Positions 9,001-16,345 of a stretch of 64,000 nucleotides of DNA are shown piece after piece. Under the pieces are notes generated by a model that was not told the origin of the DNA, searched no databases, and saw nothing but the letters and a program-made list of their open reading frames with translations. A program made the translations under genes and the position numbers. How positions within the stretch are numbered: the stretch's first letter is position 1; each line of letters starts with the position of its first letter. Origin of the DNA: Thalassovita sp. (lineage in GTDB: Bacteria > Pseudomonadota > Alphaproteobacteria > Rhodobacterales > Rhodobacteraceae). The DNA is taken from positions 1-64,000 of the forward strand of contig JARGPB010000002.1 of assembly GCA_029212905.1 (NCBI GenBank), given 5' to 3'.

Positions 9001-9690
9001 GGGGATCTTGATCGAGAAGGTCCCCTGCGCGGTTTCGACTTCGCCCGCGGCGACCAGCATGTTGTTATTCTTAACGACGTTAATCAGTTCGACAGCGGTG
9101 ATGTTGTAGGATTCCAGCCGCAGCGGGTCGATCACCACCTCGACCATTTCATCGCGCGACCCGGCAATCCCGGCCTCGAGCACGGCATCCAGCGTTTCGA
9201 CCTTGTCTTGCAGGTCTTTGGCGATGCGGAACATGGTGCGTTCGGGCACGTCGCCAGTCAGGTTGACGATGATGATCGGGAATTCCGAGAAGTTGATCTC
9301 GTTCACGGTATAGGTTTCGGCGCCATCGGGGAATTTGCCCTCGGCGGTGGACATGGCGTCGCGCACATCGGCCAGGACCTTGGCCTTGTCCCAGCCAAAT
9401 TCGAACTCCAGCGCCACACCGGCATAGTTTTCAGCAGCGGTCGAAGACATGGATTTCAGGCCGTCCAGATCGGACAGCTCGGTTTCCATGGGTTTGACCA
9501 GCAGGGTTTCGGAATCCTCGGCCGAGATACCGGGGAAGGGCACGGACACAAACAACGCGGGGATGTCGATGTCAGGCTCGCCCTCTTTGGGGAGGCCGAA
9601 ATAGGCATAGGCCCCCGCCGCAAGCGACAGGAGGATAAAGGCCATCACCATGCGGGCGCGCGCGGCGGCCCAATCGACCATACCCGTCAT
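6097..9690 (-). CDS. RND-family efflux permease (AcrB/AcrD/AcrF superfamily)
   Basis: Inner-membrane, proton-driven pump subunit of 1197 residues with the usual two-fold plan: TM1, a large periplasmic loop, TM2-6, then a second half with the same pattern. The N-terminal KPMETELSDLDGLKSMSS is typical of the family. In TM4 the motif is VDGAIVVVE, with Gly where AcrB has its second essential Asp; in TM10 NNNIVLID replaces the AcrB Lys region. The protein has a long hydrophobic inter-half insert near residues 520-640 and a C-terminal tail of about 60 residues. It overlaps the adaptor gene by four bases (ATGA), so the two are translationally coupled. Substrate unknown; no outer-membrane channel gene is next to it. 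Confidence 0.9.
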   Translation of the reverse strand: MTGMVDWAAARARMVMAFILLSLAAGAYAYFGLPKEGEPDIDIPALFVSVPFPGISAEDSETLLVKPMETELSDLDGLKSMSSTAAENYAGVALEFEFGWDKAKVLADVRDAMSTAEGKFPDGAETYTVNEINFSEFPIIIVNLTGDVPERTMFRIAKDLQDKVETLDAVLEAGIAGSRDEMVEVVIDPLRLESYNITAVELINVVKNNNMLVAAGEVETAQGTFSIKIPSSFDEPQDIYSLPVKNNGQRVVTLGDLAQIHLTFEDRAGIARFNGEPTVALQVVKRKGFNLLDTSAEVRKVIEAAHQDWPADLKAAVRVGTSNDQSRVVGSMVSQLEGSVLTAIALVMIVVLASLGSRAALLVGFAIPTSFLLCFVLLAMMGVTISNIVMFGLILAVGMLVDGAIVVVEYADKRIKEGVGPMHAYVEAAKRMFWPIVSSTATTLCAFLPMLFWPGVPGQFMGMLPITLIFVLSASLVVALIYLPVMGGVSGRLSRKFERSSDFLIKHFPWWVRLALVPVTWMGMFIGAMQVLNPGYLFNGVSPFQGAMAALPGTVIFLVSAFGASVTLGAVKLPFRRKRIKAGHKRTPFGLFIKFIAGNPIMPLVAVAAVIGFVVMTFQFFSQNNNGVEFFVDSEPEQAIVYVRARGNLSVTEKDALVKQAETIVLAHPGVLNAFAFAGEGGLNNNTGGAQPPLDTIGQVQLETIPWEDRADRPDLDGDVVIAELTEQLEQIPGIKIEILAQARGPASAKPVHLRIKGNDWNDLLAATQIARTRFDQTEGLDLIEDTLPLPGIDWQINVDVEKAGRYGADVATVGAMVQLVTRGILLDTMRVDSSDEEIEIRVRLPEENRVLSTLDTLKVRTADGLVPLANFITREPVPKLAKINRVDQKRYFDIKAGVTSDLTKTVTNDDGSTHQEPINANERIATLTDWLNTDPFPAGIEWEWTGDQEDQAESQAFLGSAFGAALALMFIILLAQFNSFYNSVLVLLAVILSTAGVLIGMLVMDQAFSVIMTGTGIVALAGIVVNNNIVLIDTYQEYSAYMPRIEAIVRTAEERIRPVLLTTITTMAGLAPMMFGLSLDFIGGGFSVDSPTALWWKQLATAVVFGLGIATVLTLIFTPSMLAIRVWASTYLNWIARALASLTLGRASRAAQDFALQRAARKLKAPEIIWEDDVPDLAEATVPAAPSGPPSLKAAE

Positions 9691-10928
9691 TGCGCGGCCT
9701 CCTGAAAGGTGGGCGCGACGGTCACGCCATCGGTGACGTATTCCTGCCCGATGATGATCACATCGGCAGACTGGCCCAGCCCGGTGACCCAAACACCCTG
9801 TATGGTGTCGCGCACCAGTTTGATGGGGGCAAAGCTGACCACGTTTTCCGGCCCCACAAGACGCACGCCCAGAACACCGTCATCATTCAGCGTCAGAGAG
9901 CTTTGCGGGAGCAGATGCGCCGTCGCCCCGTCCGAGGCGATCAGGATTTCGGCGGTTTCCCCGTCACGGATTTTCAGATCGGGGTTGGGGACGTCGATAT
10001 CCACGCGGAAGGTCCGTGTCGAAGGATCGGCCGAGCGCGACAGGAACGTCACCCGCCCCTGTAGCGTGGCACCGTTGGTCAGGCGCGCCCCGGCCAAGGC
10101 ACCGACCGCAACGCGGTTGACCTCGGTTTCGGGGACATAGCCAACCAGTTTGATCGGGTTCAGCTGAATAACGGTGGCACAGACGCCGCCCGCCTGCATC
10201 AGGCTGCCCAGCTCTGCGCTGTCTGATTCCAGGATGCCGGTGAAGGGCGCGGTCAGGGTCAGGCGGTCCAGTTCCTTTTCGGCCTTGGCGACACCGGCCT
10301 GCGCGGATTCGATCCCGGCCTGCGTGGTTTCCAGCCCCGAGCGGGCCTCTTCGACGCCAGCCTCGGCGGCGCTTTGGGCGGCTTCGGCCGAGGCGAGCTT
10401 GGTTTCAGCCGCATAGCCCGAGGTGTTCAGTTTCTTGGCGACGTTATAGTTGATCTGCGCCTCTTTCAGCGCGGCCTGCGATTTCTTTAGCTTGGCCTGG
10501 GTTTCCGGCACGCGGGCCTTGGCGCTGGCCAGTGCGGCCTTGGCCTCGGCCAGGCTGGAGGGGCGGGTGCCGGGATCAAGCTGGCACAGGATCTGGCCGG
10601 CCTCGACATAGGCGCCGCGCCGCAGGGGTTCCGAAATCACCAACGAGGTGGTTTCCGCCCGGACCTGCACCTGGCGCAGGGCCTGGGTTTCACCGCGCAG
10701 GACAACGGCGCTGTCAATCACCTGAGCCTGGGAATGCAGCGCCACGACCCCAACCAGTTTGCGGGGCTCTTGGGCGGCGGCGGCGGCGGCAGGGGGCGCG
10801 TCGGTCTGCGAGATGTCACCGTCCGGACTGCCCGTCAGGGCAAAGGCGGTCAGGGCATCGCGCTCCATCACAAGAACATACAGAAATGCCGTTACAAGAA
10901 TAGCGGTGAGTACCGGAATGGGTCTCAT
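9687..10928 (-). CDS. RND efflux periplasmic adaptor (membrane fusion protein)
   Basis: A 413-residue adaptor joining the inner-membrane pump to an outer-membrane channel. It has one N-terminal anchor (about residues 4-22), an Ala/Pro-rich linker, a split lipoyl/barrel-sandwich domain (GQILCQLDPGTR on one side, LTAPFTGILES on the other), and between them an Ala/Glu/Lys-rich helical hairpin of about 100 residues, predicted coiled coil. I chose ATG at 10928, with AAAGGA upstream; a TTG nine codons earlier is possible. It is the first gene of the two-gene operon. The region upstream contains two sets of inverted repeats that may bind a regulator encoded elsewhere. Confidence 0.88.
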   Translation of the reverse strand: MRPIPVLTAILVTAFLYVLVMERDALTAFALTGSPDGDISQTDAPPAAAAAAQEPRKLVGVVALHSQAQVIDSAVVLRGETQALRQVQVRAETTSLVISEPLRRGAYVEAGQILCQLDPGTRPSSLAEAKAALASAKARVPETQAKLKKSQAALKEAQINYNVAKKLNTSGYAAETKLASAEAAQSAAEAGVEEARSGLETTQAGIESAQAGVAKAEKELDRLTLTAPFTGILESDSAELGSLMQAGGVCATVIQLNPIKLVGYVPETEVNRVAVGALAGARLTNGATLQGRVTFLSRSADPSTRTFRVDIDVPNPDLKIRDGETAEILIASDGATAHLLPQSSLTLNDDGVLGVRLVGPENVVSFAPIKLVRDTIQGVWVTGLGQSADVIIIGQEYVTDGVTVAPTFQEAAQ

Positions 10929-10958
10929 TTTGACAGGGTCCTTTTCGCGCGCCAAAGG

Positions 10959-10995
10959 CCAGGGAGATTAAGAGCTATGTAAAAGCTCTCCCTGG
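10959..10995. promoter_or_regulatory. Inverted repeat upstream of the RND adaptor gene
   Basis: Nine-base arms CCAGGGAGA (10959-10967) and TCTCCCTGG (10987-10995) are separated by 19 bases. The element sits 31-67 bases upstream of the adaptor start, so it could be a leader hairpin in the mRNA or an operator. Confidence 0.5.
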
Positions 10996-11008
10996 AAAAC
11001 AATAGTGG

Positions 11009-11033
11009 GGTTCACAAAAGGGTGAACCGTTCA
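11009..11033. promoter_or_regulatory. GTTCA half-site cluster, candidate operator
   Basis: GGTTCAC (11009-11015) and GTGAACC (11022-11028) are perfect arms with a six-base spacer. TGAACCGTTCA (11023-11033) is a second, overlapping palindrome, and another GTTCA follows. It lies 80-105 bases upstream of the adaptor start and about 140 bases before the next plus-strand gene. The layout resembles binding sites of TetR-like repressors, but no regulator gene is adjacent. Confidence 0.45.
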
Positions 11034-11174
11034 GTTCAGATTAAGGCCCGTGCCCCTTTCACGCAAGCCCGCAATGCGTTGGAACGCACGGGGACAGCGG
11101 ATGGGCGGTCTGGGGGCCTTGGCAGGGGCAGGGCGGTGCGGTAAGAGGGGGCAAATCGAGAGAGGATCCCCCGC

Positions 11175-11846
11175 GTGAGCGATACCGACAGTTTCATTGA
11201 AGAAGTCTCAGAAGAGGTCCGCCGCGACCGTTTGTACGGGCTGCTGAAGAAATACGGCTGGATTGCAGCCGTCGTTGTGGTTGGGATCGTCGGCTCGGCG
11301 GCGTACAACGAATGGCAAAAGGCGCAGACAACGGCCACAGCCCAAAAATTGGGCGATGATGTTGTTGCCGCGCTGGAGCAGGGTGATACGGCGGCGCGGG
11401 CCGCTGCGCTGGACGGAATCGAGACCTCTTCGGCGGGTGCGGCGGCGTTGCTGTCGATGCTGCGGGCGTCGGAGCTGGCCGAGGGCGGAGACGCTGCGGG
11501 CGCTGTGGCGCTGCTGGATCAGGTGGCCTCGAACGGCGAGGTGCCGCCGATCTATCGCCAGATCGCCGCGTTCAAATCGCTGCTGGTCCAAGGCGAAAAG
11601 CTGGATATCGCGGAACGCCGCGTGCGCCTGGAGGGCCTGATGCAGACCTCGGCGGCGCTGCGCCTGCCAGCCGAAGAGCAACTGGCGCTGCTGGATATTT
11701 CCGAAGGCAAAACCCAAGACGCAATCGAGCGGCTTCAGCGGATCCTTGCGGATGCCGAAGTGACGGGGGACTTGCGTCGCCGCGCGTCTCAGTTGATTGT
11801 GGCGCTGGGTGGCGAAATGGAACCCGCGGGACAGACAGGCGAATAA
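11175..11846 (+). CDS. YfgM-like TPR-fold membrane protein (Sec translocon ancillary subunit family)
   Basis: A 223-residue protein with one transmembrane segment (about residues 30-48, AAVVVVGIVGSAAY) and an Ala-rich helical periplasmic domain of the tetratricopeptide-like type. In E. coli, YfgM is anchored the same way, binds SecYEG and helps hand over periplasmic proteins, and its gene precedes bamB and der as here. Function is inferred from domain and order. The start is GTG at 11175 with AGAGAGGA upstream. Transcription probably continues into bamB. Confidence 0.8.
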   Translation: MSDTDSFIEEVSEEVRRDRLYGLLKKYGWIAAVVVVGIVGSAAYNEWQKAQTTATAQKLGDDVVAALEQGDTAARAAALDGIETSSAGAAALLSMLRASELAEGGDAAGAVALLDQVASNGEVPPIYRQIAAFKSLLVQGEKLDIAERRVRLEGLMQTSAALRLPAEEQLALLDISEGKTQDAIERLQRILADAEVTGDLRRRASQLIVALGGEMEPAGQTGE

Positions 11847-11908
11847 CGTCTGAACCACCGCGTGGCCCAGGTGCGCCGCACGACAAGAATGAAGTGAGGG
11901 CAGTGTCC

Positions 11909-13231
11909 GTGAAACCAAGTGCTTTTTTCCTGGGAATGGCCGGCCTGGCTGTTCTGGTTGCGTGCAGCGAAAAAGAGGAAATCCTGACCGGCGACCGCGA
12001 AGAGATCTATGCGGTGCTGGAGGGCGGCGCCCCCGAAGACACGACAATCCCTGAAAACCGCGCTTTGGCGATCCGGCTGCCTGCGCAGCGCGCCAATACG
12101 GACTGGACCCATTCAATTGGCACACCGGCCTATCGCACCAGCCACCCGGCGCTGAGCCCCGCGCCCTCGGTTATCTGGAGCGCACCGATTGGTGTGGGCG
12201 ACGGCAAACGCAACCGCATCGTGGCCGACCCGGTCGTGGCGGCAGGCAAGGTGTTCACACTGGACGCACATGCGACCGTGACGGCGACGTCGATCACGGG
12301 CGAAACCATCTGGAATCGCGATCTGACCCCGCCCCGCGACACCCCCGGCGAGGCGACAGGCGGTGGCCTGGCCTATGGGAATGGCACGCTTTATGTGACC
12401 TCGGGGTTTGGGTCGCTGACCGCGATTGACCCGATTTCGGGCAATGTGAAATGGCAGCAATTGCTGAACGCCAGCGGCTCGGGGGCGCCGACCTATTACA
12501 AGGGGTTGATCTATGTGACCTCGGGGGATGACACGGCCTGGGCCATCGAGCCGGACACGGGCCGCATCCGCTGGCAACTGACCGCCGCACCGGATACCGG
12601 CAACGTGCTGGGCACGCCGGCGCCCGCGCTGAACGATAAATTCGCGATCTTCGCCTATGGTGACGGCGAGGTGCAGGGCGCGTTCCGCAAGGGCGGTATG
12701 CGGATGTGGATCTCGCAATTGGCGGGACAGCAACGCAACCGCGCGATTTCCAAGGTCAATGACATCACCGGCGATCCGGTGATCGACGGAAACCGGGTGT
12801 TTGTGGGATCAAACGCCGGCCGCATGGTCGCGCTGGACATCACCACGGGCGAACGGATCTGGACCGCGCGCGACGGGGCCCTGGGGCCGATGTGGCCTGT
12901 TGGGGGGGCGGTTTTCGCGGTGACGGTGCAGAACGAACTGGTCCGCCTGAATGCCCGCGATGGCAGCCGTGTCTGGGGCGTAAAGCTGCCTCATTACGTG
13001 AAATACACCCAGAAAAAGGCCACCGAGGTCTATGCCAACATGGGTCCTGTGGTGGCGGGGGGGCGCGTGATTGTGGCGTCAAATGACGGGCTGATCCGGT
13101 TCTTTGACCCCAAGAGCGGCGATCTGGTTCATTCGGTCAATATCCCGGATGGGGCAACCACGGCGCCGGTGATCGCGGGACGGACCATGTATGTGGTGTC
13201 CACCAAGGGGCAATTGTACGCTTTCCGTTGA
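11909..13231 (+). CDS. bamB: Outer-membrane assembly lipoprotein BamB (PQQ-like beta-propeller)
   Basis: Lipoprotein of the BAM complex that assists beta-barrel insertion. It is 440 residues long, with signal peptide and lipobox LVAC (Cys about residue 19), then repeated propeller blades with AxDxxTG-like motifs (TSGFGSLTAIDPISG, ALDITTGERIW, FFDPKSGDL). I chose GTG at 11909 because GAGGG at 11896-11900 is eight bases upstream and the signal peptide then starts MKPSAFF; GTG codons at 11894 and 11903 are alternatives. It lies 62 bases after the YfgM-like gene and 49 before der. Confidence 0.88.
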   Translation: MKPSAFFLGMAGLAVLVACSEKEEILTGDREEIYAVLEGGAPEDTTIPENRALAIRLPAQRANTDWTHSIGTPAYRTSHPALSPAPSVIWSAPIGVGDGKRNRIVADPVVAAGKVFTLDAHATVTATSITGETIWNRDLTPPRDTPGEATGGGLAYGNGTLYVTSGFGSLTAIDPISGNVKWQQLLNASGSGAPTYYKGLIYVTSGDDTAWAIEPDTGRIRWQLTAAPDTGNVLGTPAPALNDKFAIFAYGDGEVQGAFRKGGMRMWISQLAGQQRNRAISKVNDITGDPVIDGNRVFVGSNAGRMVALDITTGERIWTARDGALGPMWPVGGAVFAVTVQNELVRLNARDGSRVWGVKLPHYVKYTQKKATEVYANMGPVVAGGRVIVASNDGLIRFFDPKSGDLVHSVNIPDGATTAPVIAGRTMYVVSTKGQLYAFR

Positions 13232-13280
13232 CGCCTGATTGGTATAACAGGGCGGCTTGATCCGTTTTGGAGCCCGAAAA

Positions 13281-14759
13281 ATGAGTTTCACCCTTGCCCT
13301 TGTGGGCCGCCCGAATGTGGGCAAGTCCACGCTGTTTAACCGCCTGGTCGGCAGACGTCTGGCGCTGGTCGATGACCAGCCCGGTGTGACGCGCGATTTG
13401 CGCGAGGGCGAGGCGCGACTGGGCGATCTGCGATTCACCGTGATCGACACCGCCGGCCTGGAAGAGGCCACAGATGACAGCCTGCAGGGGCGGATGCGCC
13501 GCCTGACCGAAGGCGCAGTGGATCTGGCCGATATCTGCGTCTTTATGCTGGACGCGCGCGTGGGCGTCACGCCGACCGACATGGTGTTCGCCGAAATCCT
13601 GCGTAAACGCGCCAAACACGTCATTGTCGCCGCGAACAAGGCCGAAGGCCGTGCCGGCGAAAGCGGCTATCTGGAGGCGTTCAGCCTGGGCCTGGGAGAG
13701 CCGCTGCGAATCTCGGCCGAGCATGGCGAGGGCATGGCGGACCTGCTGGAAGTGCTGCGCCCCTTGGCGGGGGAATATATCGAGCGGGCCGAACAGAATG
13801 CCCCCGAAACCGACGTCACCGTGGACGAGGATTTCGACCCCGACAGCGAAGAGGACAGCTTTCGCCGTCCGACGCTGGAAAAGCCGATGCAGATCGCCGT
13901 GGTGGGGCGCCCGAATGCGGGTAAATCCACCCTGATCAACAAGATCCTGGGCGAAGATCGCCTGCTGACGGGCCCCGAGGCGGGGATCACGCGGGATGCG
14001 ATCTCGTTGACGATCGACTGGAACGGGCTGCCGGTGCGCATGTGGGACACCGCCGGGATGCGCAAACGCGCCAAGGTGCAGGAAAAGCTGGAAAAACTAT
14101 CGGTTTCGGACGGGCTGCGGGCGGTGAAATTCGCCGAGGTCGTGGTGGTGCTGCTGGATGCGGCGATCCCGTTTGAACAGCAGGATCTGCGAATTGCGGA
14201 TCTGGCGGAACGCGAAGGCCGGGCCGTGGTTGTCGCGGTGAACAAATGGGACATCGAAGACGAGAAACAGGAAAAACTGCGCGCGCTGAAAGAGTCGTTC
14301 GAGCGGCTGCTGCCACAGTTGCGCGGGGCGCCTTTGGTGACGGTTTCGGCCAAGACCGGCAAAGGGCTGGACCGCCTGCACGCCGCAATCGAGCGCGCCT
14401 ATGAGACCTGGAACCGCCGGGTGACGACGGCGCAGCTGAACCGCTGGCTGCTTGGCATGGTCGAGCAGCACCCGCCGCCCGCACCAGGGGGCAAACGGAT
14501 CAAGCTGCGGTATATGACGCAGGCGAAAACCCGTCCGCCGGGATTTGTGGTGATGTGTAGCCATCCCGATAAGATGCCCGAGAGCTACTCGCGCTATCTG
14601 GTGAACGGGTTGCGTCAGGATTTCGATATGCCCGGGACGCCGATCCGTTTGTTCATGCGGGGGCAGGGGAACCAGAACCCGTATAAGGGGAAACGCGAAA
14701 AGAACGCGGGCGCCTTGCATAAACACCTGAACAAGAAGCCAAAAACGCGCCGGTTCTGA
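13281..14759 (+). CDS. der: Ribosome biogenesis GTPase Der
   Basis: Double-Era-like GTPase needed for maturation of the 50S subunit. The 492-residue protein has two G domains: GRPNVGKST with DTAGLEE in the first (about residues 8-165) and GRPNAGKST, DTAGMRK and NKWD in the second (about 205-370). A C-terminal KH-like domain with a basic tail follows. The first domain has NKAEG, a normal variant of NKxD in Der. An acidic linker rich in Asp and Glu joins the G domains. Start ATG at 13281 gives the conserved N-terminus SFTLALVGRPN. Confidence 0.95.
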   Translation: MSFTLALVGRPNVGKSTLFNRLVGRRLALVDDQPGVTRDLREGEARLGDLRFTVIDTAGLEEATDDSLQGRMRRLTEGAVDLADICVFMLDARVGVTPTDMVFAEILRKRAKHVIVAANKAEGRAGESGYLEAFSLGLGEPLRISAEHGEGMADLLEVLRPLAGEYIERAEQNAPETDVTVDEDFDPDSEEDSFRRPTLEKPMQIAVVGRPNAGKSTLINKILGEDRLLTGPEAGITRDAISLTIDWNGLPVRMWDTAGMRKRAKVQEKLEKLSVSDGLRAVKFAEVVVVLLDAAIPFEQQDLRIADLAEREGRAVVVAVNKWDIEDEKQEKLRALKESFERLLPQLRGAPLVTVSAKTGKGLDRLHAAIERAYETWNRRVTTAQLNRWLLGMVEQHPPPAPGGKRIKLRYMTQAKTRPPGFVVMCSHPDKMPESYSRYLVNGLRQDFDMPGTPIRLFMRGQGNQNPYKGKREKNAGALHKHLNKKPKTRRF

Positions 14760-14856
14760 TTGAACTCTGGGCCGGTTTTGCGCGGGGCCTTTGTTAAAAG
14801 GGGCGCCTGCGGCGCGCTGGATGTCTCAGCATCCGCCTTTGGCGGCTGCTTCGGGA

Positions 14857-14876
14857 AAAGGGGGCAAGCCCCCTTT
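14857..14876. terminator. Tight G/C hairpin between der and serS
   Basis: AAAGGGGGC and GCCCCCTTT are perfect arms with only AA between. It could terminate either converging transcript. The rest of the 255-base gap (14760-15014) has further short G/C palindromes, such as CCGCCTTTGGCGG, but no gene that I can support. Confidence 0.5.
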
Positions 14877-15014
14877 CTTGGCTGGCGCCAATTTATCCCC
14901 CATGGGCGCGTACCGATCATGTTGGAGAAGACCGAGAGGGAGCCACCCGCACCGAGGGATCGGCCCTGGGGCCGGTCCCGAGATATCCTGTGCGCCGTTA
15001 GGCGCTCCTTTGGA

Positions 15015-16307
15015 TCAAGCCAGTTTGCCGTCTGCGGTGAGCAGGGTCTTGCCGCGCAGATAGGGGTGCAGGGCCTCGGGCAGGGCGACGGAGCCGTCTT
15101 CGTGTTGGCCGTTTTCCAGCACAGCGATCAGGGCACGCCCCACCGCCAGGCCTGATCCGTTCAGCGTGTGGACGAACTGCGGTTTGCCGCCTTCTGCGGG
15201 TTTGAACCGGGCATTCATCCGACGCGCCTGGAAATCCCCGCAGACCGAAACCGAACTGATTTCACGATAGGTGTTCTGCCCGGGCAGCCAGACCTCGATG
15301 TCATGGGTTTTGGTCGCGCCAAAGCCCATGTCGCCCGAACACAGCACCACCGTGCGATAGGGCAGGCCCAGGCGTTCCAGGATGCCCTCGGCGCATTTGG
15401 TCATGCGGTCGTGTTCCGCGTTCGACGCGTCCGGATGGGTGACCGACACCATTTCCACCTTTTCGAACTGGTGTTGGCGCAGCATCCCGGCTGTGTCACG
15501 CCCGGCCGAGCCGGCCTCGGAGCGGAAACATTGTGTATGGGCCACGTAGCGGCGTGGCAGATAGTCCTGATCCATGGTCACGCCATTGACGATATTGGTC
15601 AGCGACACCTCGGCGGTGGGCACCAGCCACCAGCCTTCGCGGGTTTGATAGCTGTCTTCGCCGAATTTCGGCAACTGTCCGGTGCCGAGCATCATTTCCT
15701 CGCGGACCAATACGGGCGTCCAGGTTTCCGACAGGCCGTTTTCCTCGACATGGGTGTCCAGCATGAACTGCGCCAGCGCCCGGTGGATCCGCGCGACGCC
15801 CCCCGACAACACAACAAAGCGCGAGCCCGACAGCTTTGCGGCGGTTTCGAAATCCATTCCGGGTTTGACGCCGCTCAGGTCGAAATGCTCGATGGGTTGG
15901 AAATCGAACGTGCGGGGGGTGCCCCAGCGGCGGATTTCCACGTTATCGGCCTCGTCCGCGCCTTGGGGCACGTCGTCCTGCGGCGTGTTGGGCAGGGTCA
16001 TCAGCAGGTCGGTCAGCTGTTGATCCAGCTCTTTGGCTTCGGTCTGCATGGCGGCGGTTTCGGACTTTTTCTCGGCGACCAGCGCGCGGAGCCGTTCGAA
16101 TTCGGCGTCATCGCCTTTGGCCTTGGCGGCGCCGACGTCCTTGGCGGCGCGTTTCTGGTCGGCCTGCGCGGTTTCCGAGGCCAGGATCTTGGCGCGGCGG
16201 GCTTCGTCCAGGGCCAGAATATCCGACGACATCGGAGCAGCCCCGCGGCGGGAAAGAGCCGCGTCCAGAGCGGCGGGATTTTCGCGGATAGCGCGGATGT
16301 CATGCAT
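15015..16307 (-). CDS. serS: Seryl-tRNA synthetase
   Basis: Class II aminoacyl-tRNA synthetase that charges tRNA-Ser with serine. The 430 residues comprise an N-terminal coiled-coil arm (about 30-100, rich in Lys, Ala and Glu) that grips the long variable arm, then the catalytic core. Motif 2 is visible as CFRSEAGSAGRDTAGMLRQHQFEKVE and motif 3 as LNGSGLAVGRALIAVLEN. Start ATG at 16307 yields the standard MHDIRAIRENP. The pentapeptide gene ends 38 bases upstream on the same strand, so serS may be its second gene or have its own promoter inside it. Confidence 0.95.
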   Translation of the reverse strand: MHDIRAIRENPAALDAALSRRGAAPMSSDILALDEARRAKILASETAQADQKRAAKDVGAAKAKGDDAEFERLRALVAEKKSETAAMQTEAKELDQQLTDLLMTLPNTPQDDVPQGADEADNVEIRRWGTPRTFDFQPIEHFDLSGVKPGMDFETAAKLSGSRFVVLSGGVARIHRALAQFMLDTHVEENGLSETWTPVLVREEMMLGTGQLPKFGEDSYQTREGWWLVPTAEVSLTNIVNGVTMDQDYLPRRYVAHTQCFRSEAGSAGRDTAGMLRQHQFEKVEMVSVTHPDASNAEHDRMTKCAEGILERLGLPYRTVVLCSGDMGFGATKTHDIEVWLPGQNTYREISSVSVCGDFQARRMNARFKPAEGGKPQFVHTLNGSGLAVGRALIAVLENGQHEDGSVALPEALHPYLRGKTLLTADGKLA

Positions 16308-16345
16308 GGGTCTGCTCCGAGGTTGAGTCGTATCTGGACGCGTTA

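Noticed and set aside
13227..13256. TTGAC and TTGGTATAA between bamB and der, weakly like the 43-bp repeat
   Set aside because: Spacing is off by one base and the flanking conserved blocks are missing; it could equally be a chance promoter-like string.
14760..15014. Possible small genes between der and serS
   Set aside because: Open frames exist on both strands but have no ribosome site or recognisable product, and the region is full of short G/C palindromes.
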